This document shows, in pieces, positions 32,389 to 42,470 of a DNA stretch of 64,000 nt. Source of the stretch: Physcomitrium patens (taxonomy: Eukaryota; Streptophyta; Bryopsida; Funariales; Funariaceae); assembly GCF_000002425.4 (NCBI RefSeq), contig NC_037270.1:7014098-7078097 (forward strand). Reading direction: 5' to 3'. The position numbers were made by a program, and so were the translations under genes. The notes beneath the pieces were generated by a model. It saw only the letters and a program-made list of their open reading frames with translations. It was not told the DNA's origin and made no database searches. Position 1 is the stretch's first letter, and every line of letters begins with the position of its first letter.

Positions 32389-32577
32389 CTGCCACTTAGT
32401 ATTGAGATCGAGAACCATAAGGAATACGAGGTTGAAAAGGTACTAGATTCGCCGCGAAGGTGGAGCAAGTTGGAGTATCTTGTTCATTGGTGCGGCTATG
32501 ACATTAATGAGCGAACATGGGAGCCAGTTGAAAATCTTGCCAATGCGTCACAAAAGATACAGGAGTTTCATCAATAA
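32389..32577 (+). pseudogene. Element N chromodomain
   Basis: In frame with integrase after one stop: EYEVEKVLDSPRRW, LEYLVHWCGYDINERTWEPVEN and IQEFHQ, then TAA. It has the aromatic and acidic pattern of canonical chromodomains (Y/E-V-E-K-I-L, L-V-K-W-x-G-Y, T-W-E-P). This class of chromovirus uses the domain to steer integration to silent chromatin. Confidence 0.9.
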
Positions 32578-32870
32578 CATCCTCATAAACCTAAGCCGAT
32601 TCGACGATAGCTTCTTTCTAAAGCTTGCTCATCCAAGAATATAAGAAAGGGAGAGAGCATCACCAAAATTCGTAGTTGATGTAGTTATTTTTTCTAAGAT
32701 AAAATAGAATTTTTTCAGTAGCCATAGTTTGGTCTTTTGATATGGATAGCCAAGAGATAGATACTATGTCAGTCAGATTATCTCAATTGACTAGCTCACG
32801 AAGGTGACCCCGAGATGAAGAACCACCTAGACCATGACGACAATGGAGGATACCAAGTAACCGATTACTG
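32578..32870 (+). other. Spacer between pol and the 3' ORF of N
   Basis: About 290 bp with short closed frames. No motif recognised. Confidence 0.5.
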
Positions 32871-33065
32871 GTGATTGTATTTGAATCCGAGCTTACTTAC
32901 TATGGTCAGCCAAAAGGCGTGTTTGTAGGACAATTTCACAATGAAGACACGGAAGTTCATGCTTGGTCAGAAGTTGAAGGAGTAGACCACTACCATTGGC
33001 TTCAAGGGCCGATGAACCACTTGCCTCGTGAACAACAGTTGGAGTTCATAGTAGATGTTATGTGA
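32871..33065 (+). CDS. Conserved post-pol small ORF of element N, function unknown
   Basis: A 64-codon ORF (ATG 32871, TGA 33063). The core reads WSEVEGVDHYHWLQGPMNHL then PREQQLEFIVDVM. Related sequence sits between pol and the 3' LTR in gypsy B (37150-37389), its minus copy (62976-63200) and a left-edge remnant (1850-2140), with shared residues P, N, W-S, Y-x-W-L-x-G-P-x-N-x-L and E-Q-R/Q-x-E. I do not recognise the family. There is no signal peptide or membrane segment, so it does not look like an env. N lacks the repeat D that separates this ORF from pol in B. Whether it is a protein or conserved RNA cannot be told here. Confidence 0.5.
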   Translation: MIVFESELTYYGQPKGVFVGQFHNEDTEVHAWSEVEGVDHYHWLQGPMNHLPREQQLEFIVDVM

Positions 33066-33131
33066 CAGATCTTCATTTTCTTGCGTTGGTACTGATTAAC
33101 AACAATATTGCTTCTTAGAGACCTCGAAGCT

Positions 33132-33145
33132 AAAGGAGGGGGTGA
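33132..33145 (+). promoter_or_regulatory. Polypurine tract of element N
   Basis: AAAGGAGGGGGTGA directly before the TG of the 3' LTR. Confidence 0.85.
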
Positions 33146-33165
33146 TGTTAGGGACATAGTCCTTA

Positions 33166-33237
33166 GAACCTTCTAGAAGCAAGTCTCTGGAACCTTCTAG
33201 AAGCTTCTTAGTTGGTAGAAGTTACTTGAGAAGCTTC
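33166..33237 (+). promoter_or_regulatory. Heat-shock elements in the 3' LTR of N
   Basis: GAAccTTCtaGAA (33166-33178), GAAccTTCtaGAAgcTTC (33190-33207) and GAAgcTTC (33230-33237). The second copy of the array seen in the 5' LTR is absent. Confidence 0.7.
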
Positions 33238-33261
33238 CTAAATAGGAGTATATATTGGAAT

Positions 33262-33287
33262 CGAGGCTGAAGAGTTCTTCAGTCTCG
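33262..33287 (+). other. Hairpin next to the TATA box of LTR N
   Basis: CGAGGCTGAAGA and TCTTCAGTCTCG form 12 pairs (one G-U) around a 2-nt tip, starting 13 nt after the TATA box. LTR B has an analogous hairpin (37788-37813). Confidence 0.7.
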
Positions 33288-33418
33288 ACAACACATCTCT
33301 TGAAGCTCTAGCTCACCTCTCTGGTGTTGTTCTTGTATTCATTTGATTAATCTAATTCTTGCCAGTTCTTCTTGAACTTCTTGTTAGATCTCAAGTCTGT
33401 ATTTCTGTGTCCATAACA

Positions 33419-33423
33419 GAAGA
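33419..33423 (+). repeat. Target site duplication of element N, right copy
   Basis: GAAGA, identical to 27449-27453. Confidence 0.95.
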
Positions 33424-34439
33424 CTATAATTTGTACTAGGTATGAGCATTTTGAATACAACGTCATGCCTTTTGGACTTACAAATGCACCGCCAGCTTTT
33501 CAACATCTAATGAATGATGTTTTTCAAGAATTTTTAGACGATTTTGTTGTCTGTTATCTGGACGACATCTTGATCTATTCTAAGAGTACAAATGAATATG
33601 AACTTCATGTTTGTCATGTGTTATAAAAATTAAGAATTACAAGACTCTATGCAAAGATAGAAAAGTGTATATTCTACACTATTCAAGTCGACTTCTTAGG
33701 ATACATCATTTCAAATGATAGACTTATGATGGATCTTAAGAAACTTCAAACAATTATGGATTGAAAGATTTCAAAAACAGTAAAAGATGTCCAATACTTT
33801 TTGGGCTTTATCAACTATTGTCGGATCTTCATCAAAGACTTCTTTCGAGTTGCAACTCCACTTACATGTTTGACTTGCAAAGACAAACTTGAGTGGAGCA
33901 AAGAAGTTGAAGCATCTTTTGAAATTTTGAAGTTAGCCTTTATTTTTGCACCAATCTTGAATCGCATCAAATTTTCTAAGGTATTTTTTATAAAAATAAA
34001 TGCATCAAACTTTGCATTGGATGTTGTATTATTACAAATGATAATATATGATAAACTTCACCTTGTAGCTTTTCATTCCAAAAAAATTTCCGTTGCCAAG
34101 ATTAACTATGAAATCTATGATAAAGAACTTCTTGCAATTGTGGATTCATTTCAAGAATGGCATCATCATCTAGAAGGCACTTCTAATTCAATCATAATAT
34201 ATATAAATTTGAAGAATCTCAAGTCCTTCATGTCAACACGTATTTTAAGTCGTTGCTAAGCTCGTTGGAGCATGTCTTTATCAAGATTTGATTTCAAAAT
34301 CATATATCAACCCAAAAAATAGCAAGGTTTGTCAAACGTCCTTTCTAGACCTTCTAATCTTACACCAAAAGAAGAAGATGCATCTTTTGATGAACAAAGA
34401 ATAATTCTCTTGAAGCCAGAGCATTTTCATCTTTGAGTA
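33424..34439 (+). pseudogene. gypsy B pol part 2: RT C-terminal half and RNase H
   Basis: Continues the RT cut at 27453: [34 protein letters not shown], catalytic [11 protein letters not shown] (Y-L-D-D intact), VDFLGYIIS, KTVKDVQYFLGFINYCRIF. RNase H in the open stretch 33801-34259: INASNFALDVVLLQM (first Asp now Asn), INYEIYDKELLAIVDSFQEW, IIIYINLKNLKSF (Asp now Asn), then RPSNL. Asp-to-Asn changes equal G-to-A transitions. Confidence 0.8.
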
Positions 34440-35720
34440 ATGAAATCAACATTGACTATTGATTCGACCCTTGTGAAACAAATCCAATCAAGTATGTCTT
34501 CTAATCTTCTTATTCATAATATCAAGAATCTTTCTTCTAATTCCCAAGATACTTCTAAGTTTGAGTTCAAAAACAACCTACTTTATTTTGAAGGTCAATT
34601 AAATGTCCAAAAGGAGAAGCACAATTATGTGTTCTGCAAGCACGTCATGACTTTTTGGCAGCAGGACATTTTAGATACAATAAGACTTGAGAGCTTATAT
34701 CTAGAGATTTTTGGTGGCCAAAAATGTGGAAGGATATGAAAGACTTTGTTCAGTCATGTGACATTTCTTCAAGATCAAAAACTCTTTATCATTGACCTTA
34801 TGGACTTCAACCATTACCTATTCTAGAACAACTATGGGCGTCTGTTTCTATGGATTTTATCACAGATCTTCTAATCTTAGGTTTTTATGATTATATATTC
34901 GTGATAATAGATCATTTTACCAAGATGGCACATTTTGTATCATGTACAAAATCTATCACAAGTGAAAAAATAGCTATACTCTTTCTTGATAATATCTATC
35001 ACTATCATGGATTATCCAAGGATATTATATCCAATAGGGGAACTCAATTTGTATCAAGATTTTGGTCGACTCTTTTCAAGATTCTAAAAGTGGATATAAA
35101 ACTAACTTTGGTATTCCATCCTCAAACTAATGGATAAACAGAATGTGTTAATCAAGTCTTTGAACAATATTCAAGGTATACTATCAACTACCAATAAGTT
35201 GATGGGACAACACTTTTGCCATTAGCAGAGTTTGCATTACAAAACAAACACCTTTTTTTACCAAAATAGCACATTTTGGTACATTTAATAACACGGTATA
35301 TTCTTCTACAAAACAAACACCTTTCTTTATCAATTATGGTTATCATCTATGACTTGATATTTTTTACTTTTCAAAAGTTGTTAATCCTATAGTGGAAGAT
35401 TTGACAAATCATTTGTCAAAGCTATATACAACAATGAAGGCGTAATTAAAAGAAGCTCAAGAACAACAAAAGATCAATGTGGATGTCTATCATAAAGAAT
35501 AACTACTATTCCATGTGGATGACAAGGTATGGTTACTTTGTCACAATATCAAGACCACTCATCCTTGTGACAAGTTAGACTATTGTAGGCTTGGACCGTT
35601 TCCTATTTTTATACAAATCAATCTAGTTGCATATTATTTATACCTACTAGAGTCAATAAAAATCCATCTAGTAATTCACATGTCTCTTCTTGAACCATAC
35701 AAGATAGTAGACATATGAAG
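34440..35720 (+). pseudogene. gypsy B pol: integrase
   Basis: Zinc domain remnant RDFWWPKMWKDMKDFVQSCDISSRSK (second Cys lost) and core MDFITDLLILGFYDYIFV, KDIISNRGTQFVSRFW (second catalytic Asp now Asn), HPQTNG with a stop, TECVNQVFEQY. At 35241-35337 the text AAAACAAACACCTTT is duplicated around a small palindrome (TACCAAAAT/ATTTTGGTA), a local insertion of about 75 bp. The tail has DDKVWLLCHNIKTTHPCDKLDY and HMSLLEPYK. Confidence 0.8.
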
Positions 35721-35925
35721 AAGAAGACAAGCTCCATCTCCTCCTATAGAAGTAAACAATAATGAAGAGTTCAAAGTAGAAGAAGTCATAGATTCAAGGC
35801 GGTGCCAAAATAAATAGGAATATCTTATCCATTACCACGGATATAATATTAGTAAATGCATGTGGGAGTTAGTAAAAAATCTTGTAAATGTAACAAAGGC
35901 GGTGGAGGCTTTTCATCGATGACAT
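35721..35925 (+). pseudogene. gypsy B chromodomain
   Basis: EEFKVEEVIDSRR, EYLIHYHGYNISKCMWE then LVKNLVN and KAVEAFHR align with the N chromodomain. One stop replaces a residue before EYLI. Confidence 0.7.
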
Positions 35926-36196
35926 CCATCAAAATCAAGATAAAAACCTTCCGTATAAAAGAAACAAGATCTAGGCAAGATAACATTCTACTTTCAATTC
36001 TTGTTTGTATCTTCTTTGTAGTTGTGATGCTAAGGAGATGGAAAATCAACAACCGGCGGATTCAACTGAAGAGCCTTCATTTTCTGACCTGCCAGAGGAG
36101 ATATTATAATTGCCACAATCTTCAAGACAATACAATCAAGATGAAGATCTTCTAGAATGGCATATTTTTCCTCGAATAGATAGTAAGATATACTAC

Positions 36197-37121
36197 TATC
36201 AAAGTAGAGAGAATTTGACTTAAAAAAGTGTTGGATTTTTAGCTGCCACTAATTACTCAATCAAGTCTAAGATATAAAAATACCAAGTTTATATATATAA
36301 TATTTTCCCTTTTTGAGCAATTACATCAATAAATAAGCCAAGAACCAAAAAAAACATCCAAATGTATGATAAAGTATCTTAAAACCTTATATATCCTTGT
36401 GAGAAATATTACCCAAACTTCAATAGCTCATATCTCATGATTGGACTGTCCAAATAATCAAAAAATCTACATAAAATACTAATATACTTTCAAAAAATAC
36501 CAAAAAAAAATTCAACTGTAAATTCGTTATGGATCTTGAGATATCACCAAATCCTAAAAATAGCTTTTAACCCTAGCTTACATACACCTGTGTGCTAATT
36601 TCTTCATATCTCACAAAATAAGTACTCAAATACCATTAAACTTTGATCTATAGCTTTTTAACTTAATAAATCATATTTACAAAAAATTTGAACCAAAAAT
36701 TCATCCAAAAACTCAAGATATGGCTCCAACCATTACTATCAAAAAAATGACTTCTTAATCCCTAATATGGCCTCAGGTAGTCTCCTTGAAGCCCATTGGA
36801 CATAGCCTTCGACCAATAGGAATGAAGATCTCCATTCCTTGCCTTCATCCAATCATGCCTTGCTTTCATCTTTCCTAATAAGCCTCTTAATAGTTTAGAC
36901 TTTCATCTTTAAATTCCAACCTTTTCTTAAGCTTTATACTAAATATTTAAATCCTACATAATATAAACACTATAATCAAAATAAATAAATCTCCAAATAA
37001 ATTTTTTTATATCAATTATCTTTAAATTTATTTACTAATCACTCTAATCTATATAAAGACTTATAAAAATATTATATGTCTTATTTAATTTTTATATACT
37101 ATAAGCAATTACAATATGACA
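36197..37121 (-). repeat. Repeat D inside gypsy B (minus orientation), LTR-like
   Basis: About 925 bp, no coding frame. It aligns in reverse complement with 60666-61685 and with 63244-64000 (shared blocks: 'ttcctattgat', 'gggctttgaggaggctac', 'gcttgattgagcaatt', 'ctctactttga'). Sense ends TGTCATATTG and CTTTGATA (CTTGACA in the other copy). It lies between the chromodomain and the 3' ORF in both B copies that can be checked, so it was inserted before B multiplied. Confidence 0.65.
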
Positions 37122-37149
37122 ATGCATTTGGTATCACGACCTTAGAAGA

Positions 37150-37389
37150 GACTCCTGATGTTTGATAATTTTATTAAAGATATGAACAACTCCTAACGGT
37201 GTTCCAAATATTTTATTTGAAAGAAGTTATGAAGGCTTCAACAATGATCAAATAACAGGGTAGTCTTTCCACCTTGATATGGGATACTATCGATGGTTGA
37301 GAGGTCCTATCAACTATCTTCGAAGAAAACAAAGATCTGAGTATGTGGCAAATACAATAGGTCACATCATAGATTTTTTCAACATATGA
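37150..37389 (+). pseudogene. gypsy B post-pol 3' ORF (broken)
   Basis: GVPNILFERSYEGFNNDQ, then YYRWLRGPINYLRRKQRSEYV and IIDFFNI, interrupted by one stop and a shift. Homologous to 32871-33065 and 62976-63200. Confidence 0.6.
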
Positions 37390-37416
37390 TGACCGCTCCT
37401 CATGGAACTCGTCCCT

Positions 37417-37431
37417 AGAAGGGAAGGATAA
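37417..37431 (+). promoter_or_regulatory. Polypurine tract of gypsy B
   Basis: AGAAGGGAAGGATA before the LTR start TGTCATGG at 37432; the minus-strand copy has the same tract at about 62935-62955. Confidence 0.75.
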
Positions 37432-37989
37432 TGTCATGGACATACACATATAAGCCAATAATTACTTGTATAAATAGATAGAAGTAAGTAGAAATAGATA
37501 AAAATAAATTAATTCTATAATATCTTTTATAGAAGCTTCCTAGAAGCTTCATAGATACTACTTTGACTTTATAGGTATCTATAATTGACTTTTTAGATTA
37601 AAAAAGTAGTCAACAAGTTGTCCATGTGCCACACATATTGTTAGCTTGAAGACCAAGTTATCTTTGTGGCCTATACATAGAAAAACTTGCTTTGTAAGTT
37701 AAGGCATGTGTCCTATAAAGTCAACACATATTCAAGGTCTTATAGAACATCGCCATGTAGCCCCTAATTAGATAGTATATATAGAGACAAGAGTGAAGCC
37801 CTCTTCACTCTTGTAAACTCCTTTCTTGCTTCTAGTCTAGTTTTAAGAGTCTCAAGTTTCCTTATCTTTTAGCAATAAGCCATTTTAATTTCTTTTAATA
37901 TATGTATTTCCTTCTTTCTATTTTATTACTCTTTTTTTGACACAAATTTCATTGATTTATGCATCATCTTTTAGTTTATGTACTTGACA
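37432..37989 (+). repeat. 3' LTR of gypsy B
   Basis: 558 bp, TGTCATGGACATA to TACTTGACA, with a TGTCA/TGACA inverted end. TATA at 37776-37783 and a perfect 11-bp hairpin at 37788-37813. Two GAAgcTTC pairs at 37532-37539 and 37543-37550 are heat-shock-like but with a 3-nt gap. The sequence beyond 37989 is gypsy A LTR. Confidence 0.85.
37788..37813 (+). other. Hairpin next to the TATA box of LTR B
   Basis: CAAGAGTGAAG pairs perfectly with CTTCACTCTTG around CCCT. The same hairpin is at 25022-25045 (one mismatch), 13027-13056, about 14361-14386 and 62555-62580. Confidence 0.8.
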
Positions 37990-38127
37990 TAGTCTTATCT
38001 TTCATGTTCCATTTCGTTTAGTTACTTTCAGTTTTACTCTAATGTACTTAGTCTTACGTTATGTTGAGATCTTTGTTATTATGGATATGGTAAGGTTTTA
38101 GAGCTTAGAGTATCTAGTCATGTTTCA
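37990..38127 (+). repeat. 3' LTR of gypsy A, second part
   Basis: Continues the LTR cut at 22763: 'tcttatctttcatgttccatttcgtttagttac' to 'ctagtcatgtttca', parallel to 16693-16826. Confidence 0.8.
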
Positions 38128-38580
38128 AAGACAATGTTTAAAGTGACGACCCAAGCAATTTTATTTTCCTTAGTTTATGGCATAAAAGCCATTTTATGAA
38201 TTGAATTTAATTTTTTTTTTTTTTGTATTGCCTTAAGAAAAAGATTATCAACTAAAAAATCTTTAATTGATAAGCTCAAATGTTTAAAAAGTCTAAATTA
38301 TGCTAGAAGATAAAATGCTCAACATACAAAAGTAATTCAAAGAAGAAGAAAAATTACGTTTGACAAATGACATAAGATTAGAATCCTTAGGCCTTACATA
38401 TTGTCCTTTTATAAGATGCTAGGAGATTAGATTTTTCATGCAAATTTGATGCTATATGGTTGGATCCTCATTTTGTCAAAAAAATCTTCCCAAAAAATTT
38501 AATTAGGTTGCAAATTCTCAATGGAGAGGATTTTCCTACTATAACTTTAGAAAGTAGATGTAAATAATATAAAGTGTGAT
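38128..38580 (+). pseudogene. Element C integrase (part 2)
   Basis: Continues the integrase cut at 16305: TQAILFSLVYGIKAIL, ALRKRLSTKKSLIDKL, RRQNAQHTKVIQRRRKI, then in a shifted frame FDAIWLDPHFVKKIFPKN, LQILNGEDFPTITLESRCK. The order (F-S-L-V-Y-G-x-E-A-V-L, then Y-x-L, then G-P-Y-x-V, then L-N-G) is the normal integrase C-terminus of non-chromodomain gypsy elements. Confidence 0.7.
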
Positions 38581-38806
38581 TTTTATCATACACATAGTGA
38601 AACAGGTCATCGTTAAATTCACTCTTATTCAACTCTATAACTAGCAAATCATCAAAAATGAATAGAATTTAAAAATTTAAAATATTAGAATTCAAGACAA
38701 ATCATAGTCATATTCATTTGTCTTCTCTTCTTTTCAATTTAGTTTGTTCACCAAACAATTACAGATATTCTAAATGAAGGAAAAAAATACTTAATTAGAT
38801 TTTTAT

Positions 38807-38843
<37 letters not shown>

Positions 38844-39439
38844 CTTCTTTTGTTTTTAAAGCTTTTGTCAAAAGATAGATTTCAATTTCCTTTATCTCCC
38901 TTGGATAGTGCTCTAAAACAATCCAACATTAGTTTGAATTGTTAAGTTGCAATAGCTCAATTTTTTTGGTCTTAGAAAAATTAATAGCTTCTATAGCAAA
39001 TTACTTTTCTAATAGGAAATTTTAAATAGTCAATTCTAAGTTCTTTTCATCTACAAGTCATTCCAGATGATCACCATGTGTGAGTCACACAATTAATTCA
39101 TTTGTGGATTTAAATGCAAAAAATGTACTTATGGGCTTTAAAGTCATTAGTTTAGGGAGTAAATATAAGAATTTTGAGATACATCACAATTAATAAGATA
39201 TACTAGCTAAAGTGGGTCTTTTGCGAAAATTCCTTATGAAAGAATTCCAAAGTAGATAGTCTTTCATCAATTTATCTAATATAAGTCTTGATGTCATAAT
39301 AGTAGTTTTTGTTGACATTAAATAGGATTAGAAGGTGAGATGGAATCCTTGATTCAAAACCACCCGACAAGGAAAAAAGAAAAACAGAAAGAAGAGCAGG
39401 AAAGCAAAGAAAGGAAAAAAAAAAAAAAAAAAAAAAAAA
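38581..39439. other. AT-rich sequence, no gene seen; (TA)n and poly-A tracts
   Basis: Probably the 3' end of element C. It holds (TA)16 at 38811-38842 and an A run at about 39416-39439. An open frame from 39340 encodes mostly lysine from the A run and is not credible. Confidence 0.5.
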
Positions 39440-40865
39440 GCAAGAGGCCGCCCCCGAATTCCGGCAGCCTCCCTGCCAATAGGGGTCCGGGCCGCCCTAA
39501 GTCATCTCTTTTCTTTCTTCAGTGTTTTCTCCCTTCACGATTCATGAGCGCCGGGCGCTCCGGAACTGTTTTTCTATCTTCTTCGCATCATGCTAGTGCT
39601 GTTGTGCAGCCTTCTGGATCTCGGTTGTTTTCTCTGATTTTTCGTAAGCATCAGGGGGTTTTCTTCGACTGTGAAGCTATCGTCAACGACCTTGTTAAGG
39701 TTGCTGCAATGGATTGCGGATTTCCATCATCGACATTTTCTTGGTTCTACTTTTTTGTGTAGTTCCGTAATGACGGTGCCGTTGTCGTCGGTTTCTTTTG
39801 TTTTTTTCTTATAGTCAACTTTTGTTATCTCTGTGTTTTTTTTTTATTTTCTGATTTTATGTCCTGAGCTTCGGGCTCTCTGGAGTCTTCATGTTCTATT
39901 AGGTTGATTCTTTACAAATTAGTGGCTGCTGGCAAGTGATCCAGATGTTCTCTTCCAGTTCGTTTTGTGTCTAGAGTGTTCAGTAGTGTGTTTATAGGGT
40001 CACAATTGCTGCAACTAGTGCGACGTTCAAGTTGGTGCGGTTGGCATGGTTATTCCCTTCTCGCACGTGGTGGTTGGTGTGCTCTTGGACAACGGCGGAT
40101 TTTAGGTTGTGAAACTGGTGCTGATACCAGTTTGGTGTAGGTGGTGGTGTTGATCATCTTCCTCTTGGTGTGTATCGTCAGTCAATGGCTGTCGATGCTG
40201 ATTTTTCTTTAAGCTGGTGGGTTGGCGCTATTCTTGTTGTGCTACTATGGTGAAGTCGCGCAGCCGTCAGACCAAGCTCATGAGTTGATTCCTTGGACCA
40301 ATTTCTCTCTCGGTTTAGTGCATTTAGCCGTGAATCTGTAGACAATTAATTGACAAAGACTATCACAGTTGGACTCAGCATTGTGTTGAATTGCATTTGA
40401 TTACTTGATGATGCTGCGTTGTGAGCATCGAGGCTGATTTGGTGACAAAAAGCATTCTATCGAAGCGGCTAGACACCTCGAGTATCCCTGTGTAGCGCGG
40501 CCTCCACAGAGATTCTAGAAGGGAGGTTGGATCACCAGCAAGTGGCGTGTGCAGCGGATCCTGGCCTTGATTCACCCTTGTTTTTTCTTCACCGTAACGT
40601 TAGTTTCTTTCCCTCCATCTCTCGTGGTTCACATTCAAAGGACAGGAAGCGACGGTTGTTCTTCCTCTTCGCTGCATGCATCAGGCGTTCTGACCTTTAC
40701 TACGACATTGTCTAGCAACTGCCTTATCGTGGGTAGAAAACATCACGCACTGGCCCACGGTGATCTGCTTGGTGATCAGTTAGCGTGTTCCTTCTTTGTC
40801 GATTGAATAAGCTTGAATTTCCTGATCCTGTCAAGATCCCTCGATCTGGGCGGTTATGGTGCCGG
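39440..40865. other. GC-richer island, no recognised gene
   Basis: Composition changes sharply after the A run at 39439. The sequence has balanced base use and pyrimidine-rich stretches like introns or leaders, but frames are short and overlap on both strands (for example 39340-39762, 40549-40806). I cannot assign an exon set. Possibilities are a degraded host gene, a long non-coding transcript or the 5' part of a non-LTR element. Confidence 0.35.
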
Positions 40866-41343
40866 TGTATTTCATGGTGTGGAAATTCGTAGATGGAAAT
40901 TCGTAGAAGAATTTTGAATTTTTTGGATGATAATTAATACTAGATAACAATTAAAATTAAAATTAAAAATTCTATAGACTTGAATTAAATCATCTAATCA
41001 ATCATTTTTTTAGTGTGAGTTTTGACGAGTTAATTGAGTGCCTTATGTTGTTGTTGTGGAGATTGAAGGTGAAATTTAATTGGTCAAGAATTGAGAAGTT
41101 AAAAAAAAGAATATGAGATAATTTCATCAATTAAATTATAAGTTAATTAATATTGGTGAACTAGAATAGATTACTTGTTAGAGGGATTTATGTTGATCAC
41201 CATTGGGGTTTTTATTGAAATTTTTGGATACTTAATCAAACAATAATAGAAGCTTGTCAGAAAATTTAGATAATTAAATCATTGTGGATTACAATAGACT
41301 CTCAATTAGTGGGGGTTTATTTTACTCCACACCATGAAATACA
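40866..41343. mobile_element. Candidate MITE with perfect 18-bp terminal inverted repeats
   Basis: TGTATTTCATGGTGTGGA at 40866-40883 and its exact reverse complement at 41326-41343 enclose a 478-bp AT-rich segment, clearly poorer in GC than the island it adjoins. No coding frame. I see no clear target duplication, so the assignment to a DNA transposon group is open. Confidence 0.6.
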
Positions 41344-42099
41344 ATTGTGAAGCAACCACTAATGTCTTTAATAAATAGTTTATAAAAGTCTAAAATAATT
41401 TACCTAATCAATTAATGTTATAATGAATTAGTCATTGGATCATCTAACCACAATGGAGAAAATCCCACCTTGAAATGAGAAACAAAATATTACCGACCTA
41501 CATAATATTTTGTATAAACCAAACTCATAAAACATGGAAATATAATATGAAAAATCAATGTAAAGAATATGAAATGATTACACAATATTAACACCTTTCT
41601 TCAACAACGTGATAGAAAGTGGATGACTAAGAATGTATTAGGCATTCATGTAACAGCAAGAATAAGCCAGAGCTTTAGAACTCGCAAAAGTAACCGTGAC
41701 AACTTATGCTTTCACAAGAGACTAGTCTTGTAAATCAGGTGCAAAATATTCGGCAACTCCTGATTCTGCCCTCAGATATGGGACGTTAGGTTTCATATTT
41801 CTCCAATCATTTTACTAATCTCTGTGTCGGGTATACTTTATTTATGTCAAAAATAATAAAAAAATAGCAAAAACTAATAAAAAAATAAAAACATTGTCAA
41901 GGCAAAGAATCAATCATGTGCTAAAGCACACAACACAGCCTTGTAGAATCTATACAACCCAATCTCCAAGACAGTTCAAAATGGGGCATGAAACCCAAAA
42001 CCCCATATTCTTGTGAAAAGGAACCGAATCCATTTGTCCACAAAATTGTTCTTAAAGGGGAGCAACCTCCAAGTCAGAGATGAAGCTATTTGGATTAGG
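41344..42099. other. Intergenic sequence, nothing recognised
   Basis: AT-rich with short closed frames. Confidence 0.5.
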
Positions 42100-42470
42100 G
42101 CCAGCGTGGCAGGGGCTCGGAATAGGGGGCTCCGTGGGCGTTGACTGAGACCTCGAGAAGATTCTAGAATCGAGGGAGGAATCTTCTGGATGGGGGTGGT
42201 ATTTTTAAAAGGGGGGACGGGTTCTGACCGCGGAAAGGTACCCGGGCTTTGCTCTTGTCCCTCCCTCCACGAGAGTGGGGGTGGTGGGGAGAGCCCAGCC
42301 CGTGACTTTTATAACCAGTAATGGCGTCCTGGGAGACCCTGGCTCTTGGGAGCCCCCAAACGCCCCTGATCTCTGGGAACTTCTGCTCGCCTCCAAAGAA
42401 CAAGGACCCTCTATCCCGATGACTGCCACGTGTCCCACCCCTTGTCCCTTTGCTTTTTAAATTTCTACTT
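42100..42470. other. Short GC-rich island with promoter-like motifs
   Basis: Holds a three-unit heat-shock element GAAgaTTCtaGAA (42157-42169), a TATA-like TTTTTAAAAGG at about 42202, TATAAAAG on the minus strand (about 42307-42315) and CCACGTGTC near 42426. Frames on both strands are open only because stops are rare in GC-rich DNA. Confidence 0.35.

Larger units (their letters stand above)
33146..33418 (+). repeat. 3' LTR of element N
   Basis: 273 bp, TGTTAGGG to CATAACA, TG...CA with a TGTTA/TAACA inverted end. Heat-shock-type arrays at 33166-33178 and 33190-33207, a further pair at 33230-33237, TATA at 33249-33255, and a hairpin at 33262-33287. By hand count it differs from the 5' LTR at about 15 sites, all but one transitions. 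Confidence 0.95.

Noticed and set aside
32871-33065. Retroviral-type env at the post-pol position
   Set aside because: No signal peptide, transmembrane segment or Cys pattern, and only 64-74 residues.
39340-39762. 140-codon + ORF
   Set aside because: It depends on a run of A read as lysine, spans a sharp composition border and has no recognisable domain.
42164-42460. Proteins on both strands in the GC island
   Set aside because: Overlapping frames of similar length on both strands reflect low stop frequency in GC-rich DNA.
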